A stretch of DNA of 64,000 nucleotides from Algoriphagus kandeliae (lineage in GTDB: Bacteria > Bacteroidota > Bacteroidia > Cytophagales > Cyclobacteriaceae). The position numbers and the translations under genes are program-made. The stretch is taken from the NCBI RefSeq assembly GCF_004571135.1, contig NZ_SPSB01000004.1:248001-312000 (forward strand). Direction: 5' to 3'. This document shows positions 9,849-19,153 of this stretch, one piece after another. The notes under the pieces are model-generated. The model did no database searches, had not been told where the DNA came from, and was given only the letters and a program-made list of their open reading frames with translations. How positions within the stretch are numbered: position 1 is the first letter of the stretch; every line of letters begins with the position of its first letter.

Positions 9849-9881
9849 GCCCGAGTTATTAAAAAGACTCGGGCTTTTTTT
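9849..9881 (+). terminator. Rho-independent terminator after yaaA
   Basis: Perfect 8-bp stem GCCCGAGT (9849-9856) / ACTCGGGC (9867-9874), 10-nt loop, then seven T. It closes the transcription unit of the 1837-aa protein and yaaA. Confidence 0.9.
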
Positions 9882-9943
9882 ACGCCGAATTCATTTTTGT
9901 ATCTTTATAGATTGATTATCAGATATTTTTATCTCCCCGAATT

Positions 9944-12900
9944 TTGAAGGCAATTATCTCACTAACTTGGTTCTCCTTGTTTTTGCTCTTTATCCAAGTT
10001 GGTTCTGAGCCGAAATCCAATTTGTATGAGGGTAAAGGGGAATTATTCTCAAGGTCCTTGAATGACCCGATGATACAAGGACCGGATCAGCTTTGTAATG
10101 TATTTGGAAGTGTATTAGGTACTTTTTCAGGGGGAGGAAACCCCGAAACTGACGTTTATCAGTGGACTATTTTAGGACCAAGTGATCAGATTCTATTTAA
10201 TCGAACAGGCGGTTTTGAAGAAATCAGCTACACTTTTGGATTATTGGGGTCTCATAAAATACAATTGATTGTAAATCGTGGGGGGATTCAAATTTATGAG
10301 GAAGAAAAGGTAATTGAAGTAATAAAAGGGCCAGATATCACGCTTAATCCGAGCTATCAAATTTGTAATGGGCAGGTGCTGACAGTTGAGGCTATAAGTC
10401 CGTCATCTGAAAACTTCTCTGATTATGAATTTGAATGGAGAGATGAATCTGGAAACATCATAGGAAACGAAAGTTTACTTGATATTTCCTCTATTGGCAA
10501 ATATGAAGTGACTTTTTTCTTTCCAAATTCTTCCGGAAATCCAGAATGTACAACAACCATTCAAACAGAGGTTAAGGAATTGCCAAGTGTTTCTATACAA
10601 GCATCAAAAACCAATCTTTGCCCAGGAGAAACAATCAATTTTACTACAGACCCATTAATTTCAGGCGATTGGTATATCCAAAAATTAGGTACATCGACTC
10701 CTACAAAAATTGGAACGGGAAATTCAATTACAGTTTCAGGTGGAGGAGCAATTAATGAACCTGGTGATTATGAAATTATTTTTAGGCTAGAAAACCCGAA
10801 TAATCCTAGTTGTTCGCCAGAGGATACAGAGACTATTACATTCAATTTTCTTCCAAGCATTGAACTAGTTGAAGCCTTTGGTTCTTCAGGCTGTTTTATT
10901 CCCGACGGCGCATTACAGGTAAAAGCTTTAACGGATCTGGACTTTATTTCGATTGAAGGAATAGGACAAAGTCAAGGGCCATTTAACTCCGGAGATATTA
11001 TTGATTTTACAGGGCTTGAGTCTGGGGCGTATAGTCTTGTTTCACAGTTGAATGGCTGTGTTTCATTATTTGGAACTGTTGTACCCTTATCAGACCCTCC
11101 TCCCGGACTTGAATTTGAAATTGAGAACATCGAACCAGAGGTATGTACAGAATCCGGAAAAACTTTGGGGTCTTTTATATTTCGAATGATTAGTGGACCG
11201 CTAGAAGGTTCTTACAGATTATTAAATTTTAGAGGTGAAGAAATATTCACTCGCTCAGCCTCAGGGCTAGAGTCTGAAAAAATTGAAATCGGAGGAGGGA
11301 AATATTTCTTTGAAGTTTTTAACGAGGATAGTTGTAAACTCCCAAAACGTGAAGAATTTGAGGTCCCCGGCTTAAACCAGGTGAATTTTAATATTCCCGC
11401 GAATTTAAATATCTGCCAATCATATGACCTTATTCCATCTAGCTCTCAAAATCTAGAATACACGCTGATTTCACCGGATGGTTCGGAAACCACAAAAACA
11501 GCGAATGAACCCTTTACCTTAACCGAAGCGGGTGAGTATAGTATGGTTGGTCGACTTGCTGGTCTTGGAGATCTTTGCCCCTTATTGAAAACTTTCAATG
11601 TAACATTGGTTGATCCTGTAGACTTCGAGCCCAAACTAATTGATCAGGATTGCTTTGGTAATATGACATATGAAGCAGACATATTTGGCAGAGATCCAAG
11701 TACTGTAAAATTCCGTTGGTTTGACGAAAACGATCAACTGGTTGGAACAGGGCAATTCCTAAACCCTACAAGTTTTGGAAACTTCAAGCTCGATGTTCAG
11801 CCAGCTAATAGTCAAGCCTGCCCTATACCTCCAGTGGAATTCGAAATCAAGCAACCTGTTTTGGAGGTAGAGGTATCGCTAGAATCTACCAAGCTTTGTG
11901 AATTTGGCCCAAGAGCAATACTCGATTTGAGCTCCACATTCCCTGAAGAAATAACGGATATTGAGTGGAGACGCTATGACTTTGAGGGAAATATAGAGGA
12001 CCTGCCCCAATTCATCAATCAAACCCAAATCACAGTCGATGTGGAAGGGGTTTATGAGGCAGCTGTTTTCAGCCGAATTCCATCAATAAATAAAGACTGT
12101 GAGTTAGGAAGATCTACCCTTCGAATCGACCTAATCCCGGATAAAGTGCCTTTTGATATTCCGGGTGATCTTTCAATTTGTGATCCCTATGAGCTCCTCC
12201 CAGATACTAATGGAAACCTGGAATTCCTTCTTACTTTTCCTGATGGGAAAGAAGAGATCAAATCATCAGGTGAGTCATTTACTTTGGATCAGGAAGGCGA
12301 ATATGTTCTATTAGGTTATGATCCTGATATTTCAGGACCGCTCTGCCCTGAGCAGAAATTATTCAATGTGAGAATCAACCCTCCAGTGGAATTTGAACCT
12401 GTTTTGATCAACTTGGACTGCAATGGGGTATATGAATATCAGGCTGACGTTAGCAATTATCTGGCTGACCAAGTCGACTATTTCTGGAGAAATGCTAGTG
12501 GAGATCTTTTATCAACTGATCAGATATTTCTGTCGGACGAATATGGAAATTTTACCCTTGAAGTTCAACCCTCGGGCTCCATTGCTTGTAAAATTAACCC
12601 AAAGGATTTTAACCTACCACAACCGATATTATCTATTCCTACCGCAATCATAGCAGAAACCCTCTGTCCAGATCAACCTGACGCTGCTCTTAGACTTGAG
12701 GCAGATTTGGAACAAGTTCAAACTATTGAATGGTGGTATACAGATCTCAGCAATAATACTTCCCAGCTCAACCAAAACAACAAAACAGAAATCTTAGCAA
12801 TTGAGGAAGGAACTTATGAAGTTAGACTGTATAACCGGTTTGGCTGTGTCATTGGAAGAGATGAAAATTTGGTCATAAGAAGTACTGACCAATTTAGACC

Positions 12901-13411
12901 CGAGGTTAAGGATTCTTATAAAATATGTCCTCGATTAGATTTAGGACCTCAAATAAATCCTGGAAACTTTGCCTCATATGAATGGTATTTTGAAGGTCAA
13001 GTAGTGTCATCTGCAAGTACCTTTAAGCCTTCCCAAATTGGACAATATGACTTGGTGGTTACAAGTGCTGAAGGCTGTGCCTATGCTACAAGTTTTGTAA
13101 CCGAAGAAGAATGCGAATTACGTGTTCAATTCCCAACCGCCATAACCCCTGAAGATCCTGATAAGCCATTTTTGATTTATACCAACTACTTGGTTGATGA
13201 ACTGGAGTTATGGATTTTTAATCAATGGGGAGAGTTGATTTTTAATTGCCAAAATTCCGAGCTAATCACCGAAGAATCAACTTGTGTTTGGGATGGCTAT
13301 TATCGAGGTAAAAAAGTACCAAATGGTGCTTATTCCATCCGAATTGATCTAATTAATTACGAGAAAAATATCCATAAAACGCAATTTGGATCTTTAATGG
13401 TGATTGACTGA
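9944..13411 (+). CDS. Large secreted Ig-like protein with gliding-type C-terminal domain (paralogue 2)
   Basis: An 1155-residue paralogue of the C-terminal half of the upstream 1837-aa protein. It starts at TTG (9944), giving a hydrophobic export segment (ISLTWFSLFLLFIQVG). The shared part begins near residue 46 (GPDQLCNVFGS). A ~250-residue unit occurs twice in tandem (residues ~480-734 and 735-979), and this duplication accounts for the 242-residue excess over paralogue 3. The end is a CHU_C-type domain (LWIFNQWGELIF, VWDGYYRGKKVPNGAYSIRI), so T9SS export is expected. Function unknown. It is separated from yaaA by a strong terminator, so it has its own promoter. Confidence 0.8.
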   Translation: MKAIISLTWFSLFLLFIQVGSEPKSNLYEGKGELFSRSLNDPMIQGPDQLCNVFGSVLGTFSGGGNPETDVYQWTILGPSDQILFNRTGGFEEISYTFGLLGSHKIQLIVNRGGIQIYEEEKVIEVIKGPDITLNPSYQICNGQVLTVEAISPSSENFSDYEFEWRDESGNIIGNESLLDISSIGKYEVTFFFPNSSGNPECTTTIQTEVKELPSVSIQASKTNLCPGETINFTTDPLISGDWYIQKLGTSTPTKIGTGNSITVSGGGAINEPGDYEIIFRLENPNNPSCSPEDTETITFNFLPSIELVEAFGSSGCFIPDGALQVKALTDLDFISIEGIGQSQGPFNSGDIIDFTGLESGAYSLVSQLNGCVSLFGTVVPLSDPPPGLEFEIENIEPEVCTESGKTLGSFIFRMISGPLEGSYRLLNFRGEEIFTRSASGLESEKIEIGGGKYFFEVFNEDSCKLPKREEFEVPGLNQVNFNIPANLNICQSYDLIPSSSQNLEYTLISPDGSETTKTANEPFTLTEAGEYSMVGRLAGLGDLCPLLKTFNVTLVDPVDFEPKLIDQDCFGNMTYEADIFGRDPSTVKFRWFDENDQLVGTGQFLNPTSFGNFKLDVQPANSQACPIPPVEFEIKQPVLEVEVSLESTKLCEFGPRAILDLSSTFPEEITDIEWRRYDFEGNIEDLPQFINQTQITVDVEGVYEAAVFSRIPSINKDCELGRSTLRIDLIPDKVPFDIPGDLSICDPYELLPDTNGNLEFLLTFPDGKEEIKSSGESFTLDQEGEYVLLGYDPDISGPLCPEQKLFNVRINPPVEFEPVLINLDCNGVYEYQADVSNYLADQVDYFWRNASGDLLSTDQIFLSDEYGNFTLEVQPSGSIACKINPKDFNLPQPILSIPTAIIAETLCPDQPDAALRLEADLEQVQTIEWWYTDLSNNTSQLNQNNKTEILAIEEGTYEVRLYNRFGCVIGRDENLVIRSTDQFRPEVKDSYKICPRLDLGPQINPGNFASYEWYFEGQVVSSASTFKPSQIGQYDLVVTSAEGCAYATSFVTEEECELRVQFPTAITPEDPDKPFLIYTNYLVDELELWIFNQWGELIFNCQNSELITEESTCVWDGYYRGKKVPNGAYSIRIDLINYEKNIHKTQFGSLMVID
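11382..12880 (+). repeat. Intragenic tandem duplication of a ~250-residue module
   Basis: Two diverged tandem copies (about 11382-12146 and 12147-12880) encode matching landmarks in the same order: VNFNIPANLNICQSYDLIP / VPFDIPGDLSICDPYELLP, then VDFEPKLIDQDCFG / VEFEPVLINLDCNG, then FKLDVQPANSQAC / FTLEVQPSGSIAC. The two neighbouring paralogues carry the unit once. Confidence 0.85.
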
Positions 13412-13508
13412 TAATTAATTCCGGTAATGGAACATTTTTTGCGATAGCGAATTGTCAGAATAATTAGTGAGTACTCCAAACTTACTCATCACCCTAAAAA
13501 ACAATTAA

Positions 13509-16250
13509 TTGCAAGCCTTTGCTCAGTTTTCATTTACGAAGATTGAGATCAAATTGGTTTGGACAATTTTCTTGATTTTGGCTTTTATTCCATCTGGTCA
13601 AAACAAGAATATCGATTCCTTTCCCTCTCTTGAGTCTCATCGCTTTGCAGACCCTCAACTTATAGGACCTGAAAATCTTTGCATTGTTTTTGGAGGTGTG
13701 ATTGGGACTTTTAGTGGAGGTGGAGATCCAGGAGACGTATATACTTGGAAGGCTATTGACCCAAATGGCAATGAATTTTTTAATAGAACTGGCGGTGGAG
13801 CCCCTTTTGAAACTGTTAAAATATCATTCAATGAAATTGGATTATACCAAGTCAGCTTGAGTGTAAGAAGAGGAACTCAAATAATTTATCAAGAATCACA
13901 GACTGTCCGGGTACAAAAAGGCCCAAGTTTAGAATTAAAAACAGATTATCTTCTTTGTGGGAGCGATCCAGTGGAACTTATTGCTATTGATCCCTCAACT
14001 TCAAATCTAGAGCAATACACGATTATTTGGAGAAACATTGAAGGAGATATTATTGGAAATGGAAATAGCATTTTCGTAAATAAAGAGGGCTATTATAAAG
14101 TTGAGTTTTTTCAAACTAGTAGTACTGGGTCAGCTGAATGTGTTGTTAATGGATCTACCTATGTGGGCCCATCTTTGGATTTTAAACTAACTCTTTCCCA
14201 GTCTACACTTTGTCAAGGTGAATCTCAAAAGCTTGGACTAGACACGCCAATTTCAGGTGATTGGTTTTTGATTAAACCAGGAAATAACACTCCAGAACCC
14301 CTTGGATCTGCATTTGAAGTTAATCTTAAGAGTGAAGAAATACAGGCACTAGGAACTTATACAGTGATTTTTTCAGCAATAGATGAAAATTATCCTGGAT
14401 GTAGGTCAGAAAGGAGAACAACTTTCGAAGTCCGTGAAAAGCCAAAAATTGACATCCGGATTTTGGAGAAACCAGACAATTGTTCTGAACCAAACGGCTC
14501 TTTTTTGATATCAGCTCTATCTGACCTTGATTCTGTAAGAATAGTCGAACTTGATTATTTAGAGACCAATTTAGGTACTGGAAATAGCATTTCCTTGTCT
14601 AACCTAAATCCACAAGTCTATACCATTCAAGCCTATAGTAACCTTTGTAAATTCACCACTTTACTTGATCTAGATACCAAAAACCCTCCAATTACCAATC
14701 CCAGTACGCCAGATATTTTTGAGCCGAATTATGAAATCACAGCAGAAAGCTGTACCGAAAATGGTGTTAAACCTGGAGTCCTTACACTCCAATTTCAACA
14801 AGGCCAAGTAAATGGAACTATTCGTGCTTTATCTCCTGGGTTTGGAGAAGTTCAAGCCGATAATATTACAGCTCAGGACCAAGTTCAATTTACGCTTTCA
14901 GGAGGCACATATTTGATTGAATTGAAAATTGACGGGTGCACCTATCCAGTTCGGGAAATTACAATTCCATCTCTACCCCAAGTCAATTTCAGTAACCCGG
15001 GGAAAATCAACATTTGTGAGCAATTTGAGCTGATTCCCGAAACAAATGAAAACCTAACCTTCACATTAATTGATCCTGATGGGCTTGAAGAGTCTCGGCA
15101 AAAAGGAGAATCATTTGTACTAACAAAAGAAGGGACTTATAGATTAATTGGAGAAAGTAATGAGGCCAATGGCAATTGCCCTCGAGAAATTAACTTTGAA
15201 GCTACCCTTTCTGATAAAATTCAATTTGATCTGGAATTATTCGAGGAGGATTGTTTTGGTAATCAGGTATATCGTGTAATCGTTGAAAATTTTGACATCT
15301 CCAAAACTTCAATTCGATGGCTCAATGATCAGGGAGAAATTGTCGGAAGAGGAGAGTATTTCTACCCTACTGCATTGGGAGATTATACGGTAACAGTCCA
15401 ACCATTAGCAAGCGGCTTCTGTGAAGTAACTCCTATTCCTTTTTCAATTCTACCTCCGGTTCTATCAGTTCCAGTGGACTTAATTGCCACCAAAATTTGT
15501 CCTGATCCAGCCACTGCCATTGTAACGCTAGACACTCAAGAAGAAGAAGTGGATCGAGTGGAATGGATTTTTTATGATGAGAATAATAATAGGGAAGATC
15601 TCATCCAATTTGAAAACCTTTTTGAGATTGAAATAGATCGACCTGGAAATTATGAAGCGGTTGTATATAATAAGATTGGTTGTGAAATAGGCCGAAATTT
15701 TATTCCCGTAGAAAATAGTACCTTATTAACTGAGCCAAATTTGGACGAACGATATGCCATCTGCTCAAAACCAAATTCCTATCCGGGAATTGATCCTGGC
15801 TCTTATGCTTTGTACGAATGGTATTTTGAAGGGCAATTAATTTCTACTGCGCCTATTTTCAAACCTGACCAGGTTGGAGAATATACCCTCATAGTTAGCA
15901 CTGCAGACAATTGTGTCTTCTCAGATAATTTCGAGACTTACGATGCCTGTAACTTCCAGGTGATATTTCCTGATGCTATGGTGGTTGGTGATCCAAATCA
16001 GGATTTCAGGGTAATAGTCAATGAAGGAATCACCGAAGCAGAACTTTTTATTTTCAATAGGTTTGGAGAATTGGTCCACCACGATATCACTCAAGAAATC
16101 CCAATCGAATATCCTTTTTTTAATTGGGACGGAACTTCAATTAACGGAAGAAAAGCCCCGATTGGGACCCTTGCTGTTTTGCTAATTGTCAGAAATTCAA
16201 TCTATGGCTTTGAAGAAAAAATCACAGGCTCTCTTCTGGTGATTGATTAG
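13509..16250 (+). CDS. Large secreted Ig-like protein with gliding-type C-terminal domain (paralogue 3)
   Basis: A 913-residue paralogue of the two proteins upstream, aligning with them from residue ~53 (GPENLCIVFGGVIGTFSGGG) to the end. The only available start is TTG at 13509; there is no early ATG. The hydrophobic segment VWTIFLILAFIPSG should serve in export. The C-terminus FQVIFPDAMVVGDPNQDFRV, then ELFIFNRFGELVHH and FFNWDGTSINGRKAPIGTLAV is a diverged CHU_C/type B sorting domain. Ligand and function are unknown. No strong terminator was seen between this gene and the MFS gene that follows. Confidence 0.8.
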   Translation: MQAFAQFSFTKIEIKLVWTIFLILAFIPSGQNKNIDSFPSLESHRFADPQLIGPENLCIVFGGVIGTFSGGGDPGDVYTWKAIDPNGNEFFNRTGGGAPFETVKISFNEIGLYQVSLSVRRGTQIIYQESQTVRVQKGPSLELKTDYLLCGSDPVELIAIDPSTSNLEQYTIIWRNIEGDIIGNGNSIFVNKEGYYKVEFFQTSSTGSAECVVNGSTYVGPSLDFKLTLSQSTLCQGESQKLGLDTPISGDWFLIKPGNNTPEPLGSAFEVNLKSEEIQALGTYTVIFSAIDENYPGCRSERRTTFEVREKPKIDIRILEKPDNCSEPNGSFLISALSDLDSVRIVELDYLETNLGTGNSISLSNLNPQVYTIQAYSNLCKFTTLLDLDTKNPPITNPSTPDIFEPNYEITAESCTENGVKPGVLTLQFQQGQVNGTIRALSPGFGEVQADNITAQDQVQFTLSGGTYLIELKIDGCTYPVREITIPSLPQVNFSNPGKINICEQFELIPETNENLTFTLIDPDGLEESRQKGESFVLTKEGTYRLIGESNEANGNCPREINFEATLSDKIQFDLELFEEDCFGNQVYRVIVENFDISKTSIRWLNDQGEIVGRGEYFYPTALGDYTVTVQPLASGFCEVTPIPFSILPPVLSVPVDLIATKICPDPATAIVTLDTQEEEVDRVEWIFYDENNNREDLIQFENLFEIEIDRPGNYEAVVYNKIGCEIGRNFIPVENSTLLTEPNLDERYAICSKPNSYPGIDPGSYALYEWYFEGQLISTAPIFKPDQVGEYTLIVSTADNCVFSDNFETYDACNFQVIFPDAMVVGDPNQDFRVIVNEGITEAELFIFNRFGELVHHDITQEIPIEYPFFNWDGTSINGRKAPIGTLAVLLIVRNSIYGFEEKITGSLLVID

Positions 16251-16356
16251 CCAGTGAAATTTTTATAACTGGAAAAGTCAGAATGCAATATTTTTCCTAT
16301 TTTGACAGCTTTCAATCGAATGCATTATCAATCCTAATCCAAAAAAACCTAAATCT

Positions 16357-17586
16357 ATGACGCAAAACATCAACCGAACCGCGCTTTTCAATGCCAGCTG
16401 TCTGGCCTTGATTACCACCGCATTCACCTTTGCCATTCGTGCGGGAATCCTTCCCCAACTTGGTGAAGACTTCGGACTAACTGCTGAGCAGTTGGGCTTT
16501 ATAAACTCCATGTGGTTCCTAGGCTTTCCGATATCCATGATTTTGGGTGGTCTTTTTTACCACAAACTTGGCCCAAAAGTCATCATGAACATCGCCTTTG
16601 TCACCCACACTATCGGTATTTTGATGACAATTTATGCAGGTGGTTATACTACTCTATTGATCTCCACTCTATTTATTGGTTTTGGAAATGGATGTACAGA
16701 AGCAGCTTGTAATCCTATGATTGCAGACATGTACACTGGAGTAAAAATGAATAAAATGTTGAACCGCTTCCACATGTGGTTCCCTGGAGGTATCGTTTTA
16801 GGATCCTTGATCTCCAAGTTTATGACTGATGCCGGAATGGGATGGCAGCCACAAATTTGGGTAATGATGATCCCTACTATTGCCTACGCGGTATTGTTCT
16901 TTGGAAAAGCATTCCCTAAACCACATGTAGAAGCAGCTACTTCTATTTCAAGTAACATCAAGGCAATGATTAGCCCGCTTTACATCTTCTTGTTTATCTG
17001 TATGTCTATCACTGCGATCACCGAATTTGGTACTCAGCAGTGGGCAAATGTGGTATTGGATAGCTCAGGAGCAAGTGGTATGTTGATTTTGGCTTTGACT
17101 ACTGGTGTAATGGCAGTAGCACGGTTTTTCGCAGGACCTGTTGTTGGCAAATTGGGACAAACCGGTGTTCTTCTCAGCGGTGCGGTTTTAGCGGCTATTG
17201 GAACATACATGTTTAGCGTTGTAACTGGTCCAGTTGCCTATGTTGCTGCCGTTGTATTTGCTTTGGGTGTGGCTTATTTCTGGCCAGTAATGGTAGGTGC
17301 AGTTGCTCAACGAGTTCCTCTAAGCGGTGCTTTGGGAATGTCGATTATTGGTGGCGTGGGAATGTTCTCTACTGCAATTTGGCAGCCAATCATTGGTAGC
17401 TGGATTGACTCAGCAAGAGCGACTAATGTGGCAGAAGGACTTACTGGAGCACAATTGGAATTAGCAACTGGACAAGAGACGCTTCTAAAGCTCACCATGT
17501 TCCCTTCCATTCTAATTGTCCTATTTATAATCCTGTTTATCTGGCAAAAAGGAAGTAAACCTGCATTATCTTCAGCAGGTCACTAA
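16357..17586 (+). CDS. MFS transporter, sugar-porter-like
   Basis: A 409-residue inner-membrane transporter with about twelve hydrophobic segments and the MFS loop 2-3 region (GGLFYHKLGPKVIM). FGNGCTEAACNPMIADMYTG followed by RFHMWFPGGIVLGSLI resembles the conserved region of the FHS/FucP-like sugar:H+ symporters (family assignment inferred). The substrate is not identifiable. The start MTQNINRTALFNASCLALIT is clear. Followed by a UUCG-loop terminator at 17594. Unrelated in function to the surface proteins upstream as far as can be seen. Confidence 0.8.
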   Translation: MTQNINRTALFNASCLALITTAFTFAIRAGILPQLGEDFGLTAEQLGFINSMWFLGFPISMILGGLFYHKLGPKVIMNIAFVTHTIGILMTIYAGGYTTLLISTLFIGFGNGCTEAACNPMIADMYTGVKMNKMLNRFHMWFPGGIVLGSLISKFMTDAGMGWQPQIWVMMIPTIAYAVLFFGKAFPKPHVEAATSISSNIKAMISPLYIFLFICMSITAITEFGTQQWANVVLDSSGASGMLILALTTGVMAVARFFAGPVVGKLGQTGVLLSGAVLAAIGTYMFSVVTGPVAYVAAVVFALGVAYFWPVMVGAVAQRVPLSGALGMSIIGGVGMFSTAIWQPIIGSWIDSARATNVAEGLTGAQLELATGQETLLKLTMFPSILIVLFIILFIWQKGSKPALSSAGH

Positions 17587-17593
17587 AAATAAG

Positions 17594-17621
17594 ATGCAGC
17601 CTTCGGGCTGCATTTTTTTTT
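17594..17621 (+). terminator. Rho-independent terminator with TTCG loop
   Basis: Perfect stem ATGCAGCC (17594-17601) / GGCTGCAT (17606-17613) closed by a TTCG tetraloop and followed by nine T. It ends the MFS unit and lies 3 bp from the end of the convergent lipoprotein gene, so it may serve both strands. Confidence 0.92.
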
Positions 17622-17623
17622 AA

Positions 17624-17884
17624 TTATTGACAGGAATAACTTTCGTATTCGTCTTTAAAAAGCGACCAAATTTTCCCATCCTCATCGCGATAAGTAAGCA
17701 CCTCGGTTCGGATACTAATTTCAATCGTATGGGGAGTTTCTATGAGTGTTCCATCAATCAAGGTGATGGTACAAGGCCCTTTGATTTTTTTGACATCTAC
17801 CAGGCCAATATCCTGTAGCCAACTTTCACACCCGGCAAGGATAAATAAAAGTGACCCAAAACAAAAAAGTCTAATGCCTCTCAT
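17624..17884 (-). CDS. Small predicted lipoprotein
   Basis: An 86-residue protein with a lipoprotein signal: n-region MRGIRLF, hydrophobic core and lipobox LAGC with the modified Cys at residue 19. The mature ~68 residues (DVKKIKGPCTITLIDGTLIETPHTIE and on) are beta-rich and have two further cysteines (PC and the penultimate C), which could pair. I do not recognise a family. Convergent with the MFS gene and separated from it only by the terminator. Confidence 0.65.
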   Translation of the reverse strand: MRGIRLFCFGSLLFILAGCESWLQDIGLVDVKKIKGPCTITLIDGTLIETPHTIEISIRTEVLTYRDEDGKIWSLFKDEYESYSCQ

Positions 17885-18010
17885 AAAGCTTAATTTGATA
17901 CCAAAGTAACCACATTGGTTACAAAAAAAAAGCCAAATTAAATTGGAGAAGAATTTAAAAACTGACCTTGAAGCCTCTTAAGGACATATTTGAGGACGAG
18001 ACAAAGCAAC

Positions 18011-18040
18011 AAAAAAAGCCCAACCGTATAAGTTGGGCTT
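18011..18040 (-). terminator. Terminator of the tRNA-Arg gene
   Basis: On the minus strand a perfect 9-bp stem AAGCCCAAC / GTTGGGCTT with a 7-nt loop is followed by a T run, ten bases after the tRNA 3' end. Confidence 0.85.
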
Positions 18041-18049
18041 TTGTCTTTG

Positions 18050-18123
18050 TGACCTCGTCAGGATTCAAACCTGAAACCTCCTGAGCCGTAATCAGGTGCT
18101 CTATTCAGTTGAGCTACGAGGCC
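18050..18123 (-). tRNA. tRNA-Arg (anticodon ACG)
   Basis: A 74-nt cloverleaf on the minus strand. Acceptor 5' GGCCTCG pairs with 3' CGAGGTC (one G-T), with discriminator A at 18050. The anticodon stem CCTGA/TCAGG closes the loop TTACGGC, so the anticodon is ACG, read as ICG after deamination. The T arm TCAGG-TTTGAAT-CCTGA is canonical. CCA is not encoded. Promoter and terminator are both visible. Confidence 0.95.
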
Positions 18124-18134
18124 GAAAGCGAATG

Positions 18135-18165
18135 CAAAGGTATTGAATATCGTTTTGTTTTCAAA
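18135..18165 (-). promoter_or_regulatory. Bacteroidota-type promoter of tRNA-Arg
   Basis: On the minus strand TTTG (18162-18165), a 19-nt spacer, then TACCTTTG (18135-18142) matches the Bacteroidota sigma-A consensus TTTG-N~19-TAnnTTTG. The -7 box ends 12 nt before the mature tRNA 5' end. Confidence 0.8.
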
Positions 18166-18378
18166 TATCACCTTCAAGCTTTTTTTTAATACAAAAAATT
18201 TCATCAAAGCAGACTTAAGAATTATTAAGAGCAAAAGCAGGTTAAATCCTTTGGGATTTTCTATTTTTGCCCGCATTAGCATGGAGACTTGTTGCTTTTC
18301 GATGATTACAGGCAAATCAAAATAATTTGTGCAGTGACAACAAAGTTTCCTTTGATCGCTAAAAAAGAATACTATCAA

Positions 18379-19122
18379 ATGAAAAAACTATTCGGATTAT
18401 TACCACTTCTATTCCTGATCCACTTTGTACAGGCCCAAGAAACCAAAACTCCAAAAGTACCAATCGGAGGTCGTCCCAATATCCCTTCTGACCTTAAGGT
18501 AGAGTTCGGTTTTAATGTATTGAATAATAGACCTGCAGATCTTAGTACTGGATTTTTCGGATCAAGAACACTCAATATTTATTACCAGCACCCAATCTCA
18601 ATTTTCGGAGAAACATCTGGAGTGACATTTAATCCGGGTTTTGGAATTGGAACAGATAAGCTTGCTTTTAATGACGAAAAAAATCTTTTCAATGACCCTG
18701 AAAAAGGACCCGAATCCAGTCAACTTTTAGAGCTTACAGAAGTTTTTGGAGATGATATTCAAGTGAATAAAAACACCTTTGCGCTTAGCTACTTTGAAGT
18801 ACCATTGGATTTCACATATCACTTCAACAAAACCAATTATTACAAAGGATTCAAATTGACTTTTGGTGGTAGAGTTGGCTTTCTTTACAATGCCCACAGC
18901 AAAATCAAATTTGAAGATGAAGATGGGGTAAGTCGAAAAATCAAAGACTCCCAAAATTATGGATTCGAAAAAATCCGATACGGCTTATCATTGAAAGCGG
19001 GATCACCTGGTTTTTATGTTTGGAGCTACTTTGGTCTAAATCGACTTTTCCAAGAAAATCAAGGTCCTTTCGACAACAGGGCTGCTCAAATCAGTTTTGG
19101 TGTCGCGGTTAACTTATTCTAA
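18379..19122 (+). CDS. Outer-membrane beta-barrel family protein (hypothetical)
   Basis: A 248-residue protein starting at ATG 18379 (MKKLFGLLPLLFLIHFVQAQ), with signal peptidase cleavage after QAQ expected. An in-frame TTG farther upstream would add 30 residues in front of the signal peptide and is rejected. The mature part has alternating aromatic/hydrophobic strands (LNIYYQHPISIFGE, FALSYFEVPLDFTYHF, GFKLTFGGRVGFLYNAHS) and ends in a phenylalanine within QISFGVAVNLF, typical of barrels inserted by BamA. This resembles PorT/OmpW-like small barrels of Bacteroidota, but no specific family is recognised. Single gene, closed by the terminator at 19129. Confidence 0.7.
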   Translation: MKKLFGLLPLLFLIHFVQAQETKTPKVPIGGRPNIPSDLKVEFGFNVLNNRPADLSTGFFGSRTLNIYYQHPISIFGETSGVTFNPGFGIGTDKLAFNDEKNLFNDPEKGPESSQLLELTEVFGDDIQVNKNTFALSYFEVPLDFTYHFNKTNYYKGFKLTFGGRVGFLYNAHSKIKFEDEDGVSRKIKDSQNYGFEKIRYGLSLKAGSPGFYVWSYFGLNRLFQENQGPFDNRAAQISFGVAVNLF

Positions 19123-19128
19123 TTATTC

Positions 19129-19153
19129 ACCGGGTCAATAGCCCGGTTTTTTT
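19129..19153 (+). terminator. Rho-independent terminator
   Basis: Stem ACCGGG (19129-19134) / CCCGGT (19142-19147), 7-nt loop, then T7. It lies between convergent genes and slightly overlaps the end of the minus-strand membrane-protein gene. Confidence 0.8.

Noticed and set aside
18058..18378. 106-aa minus-strand ORF
   Set aside because: It runs across the tRNA-Arg gene and its promoter and has no protein-like features.
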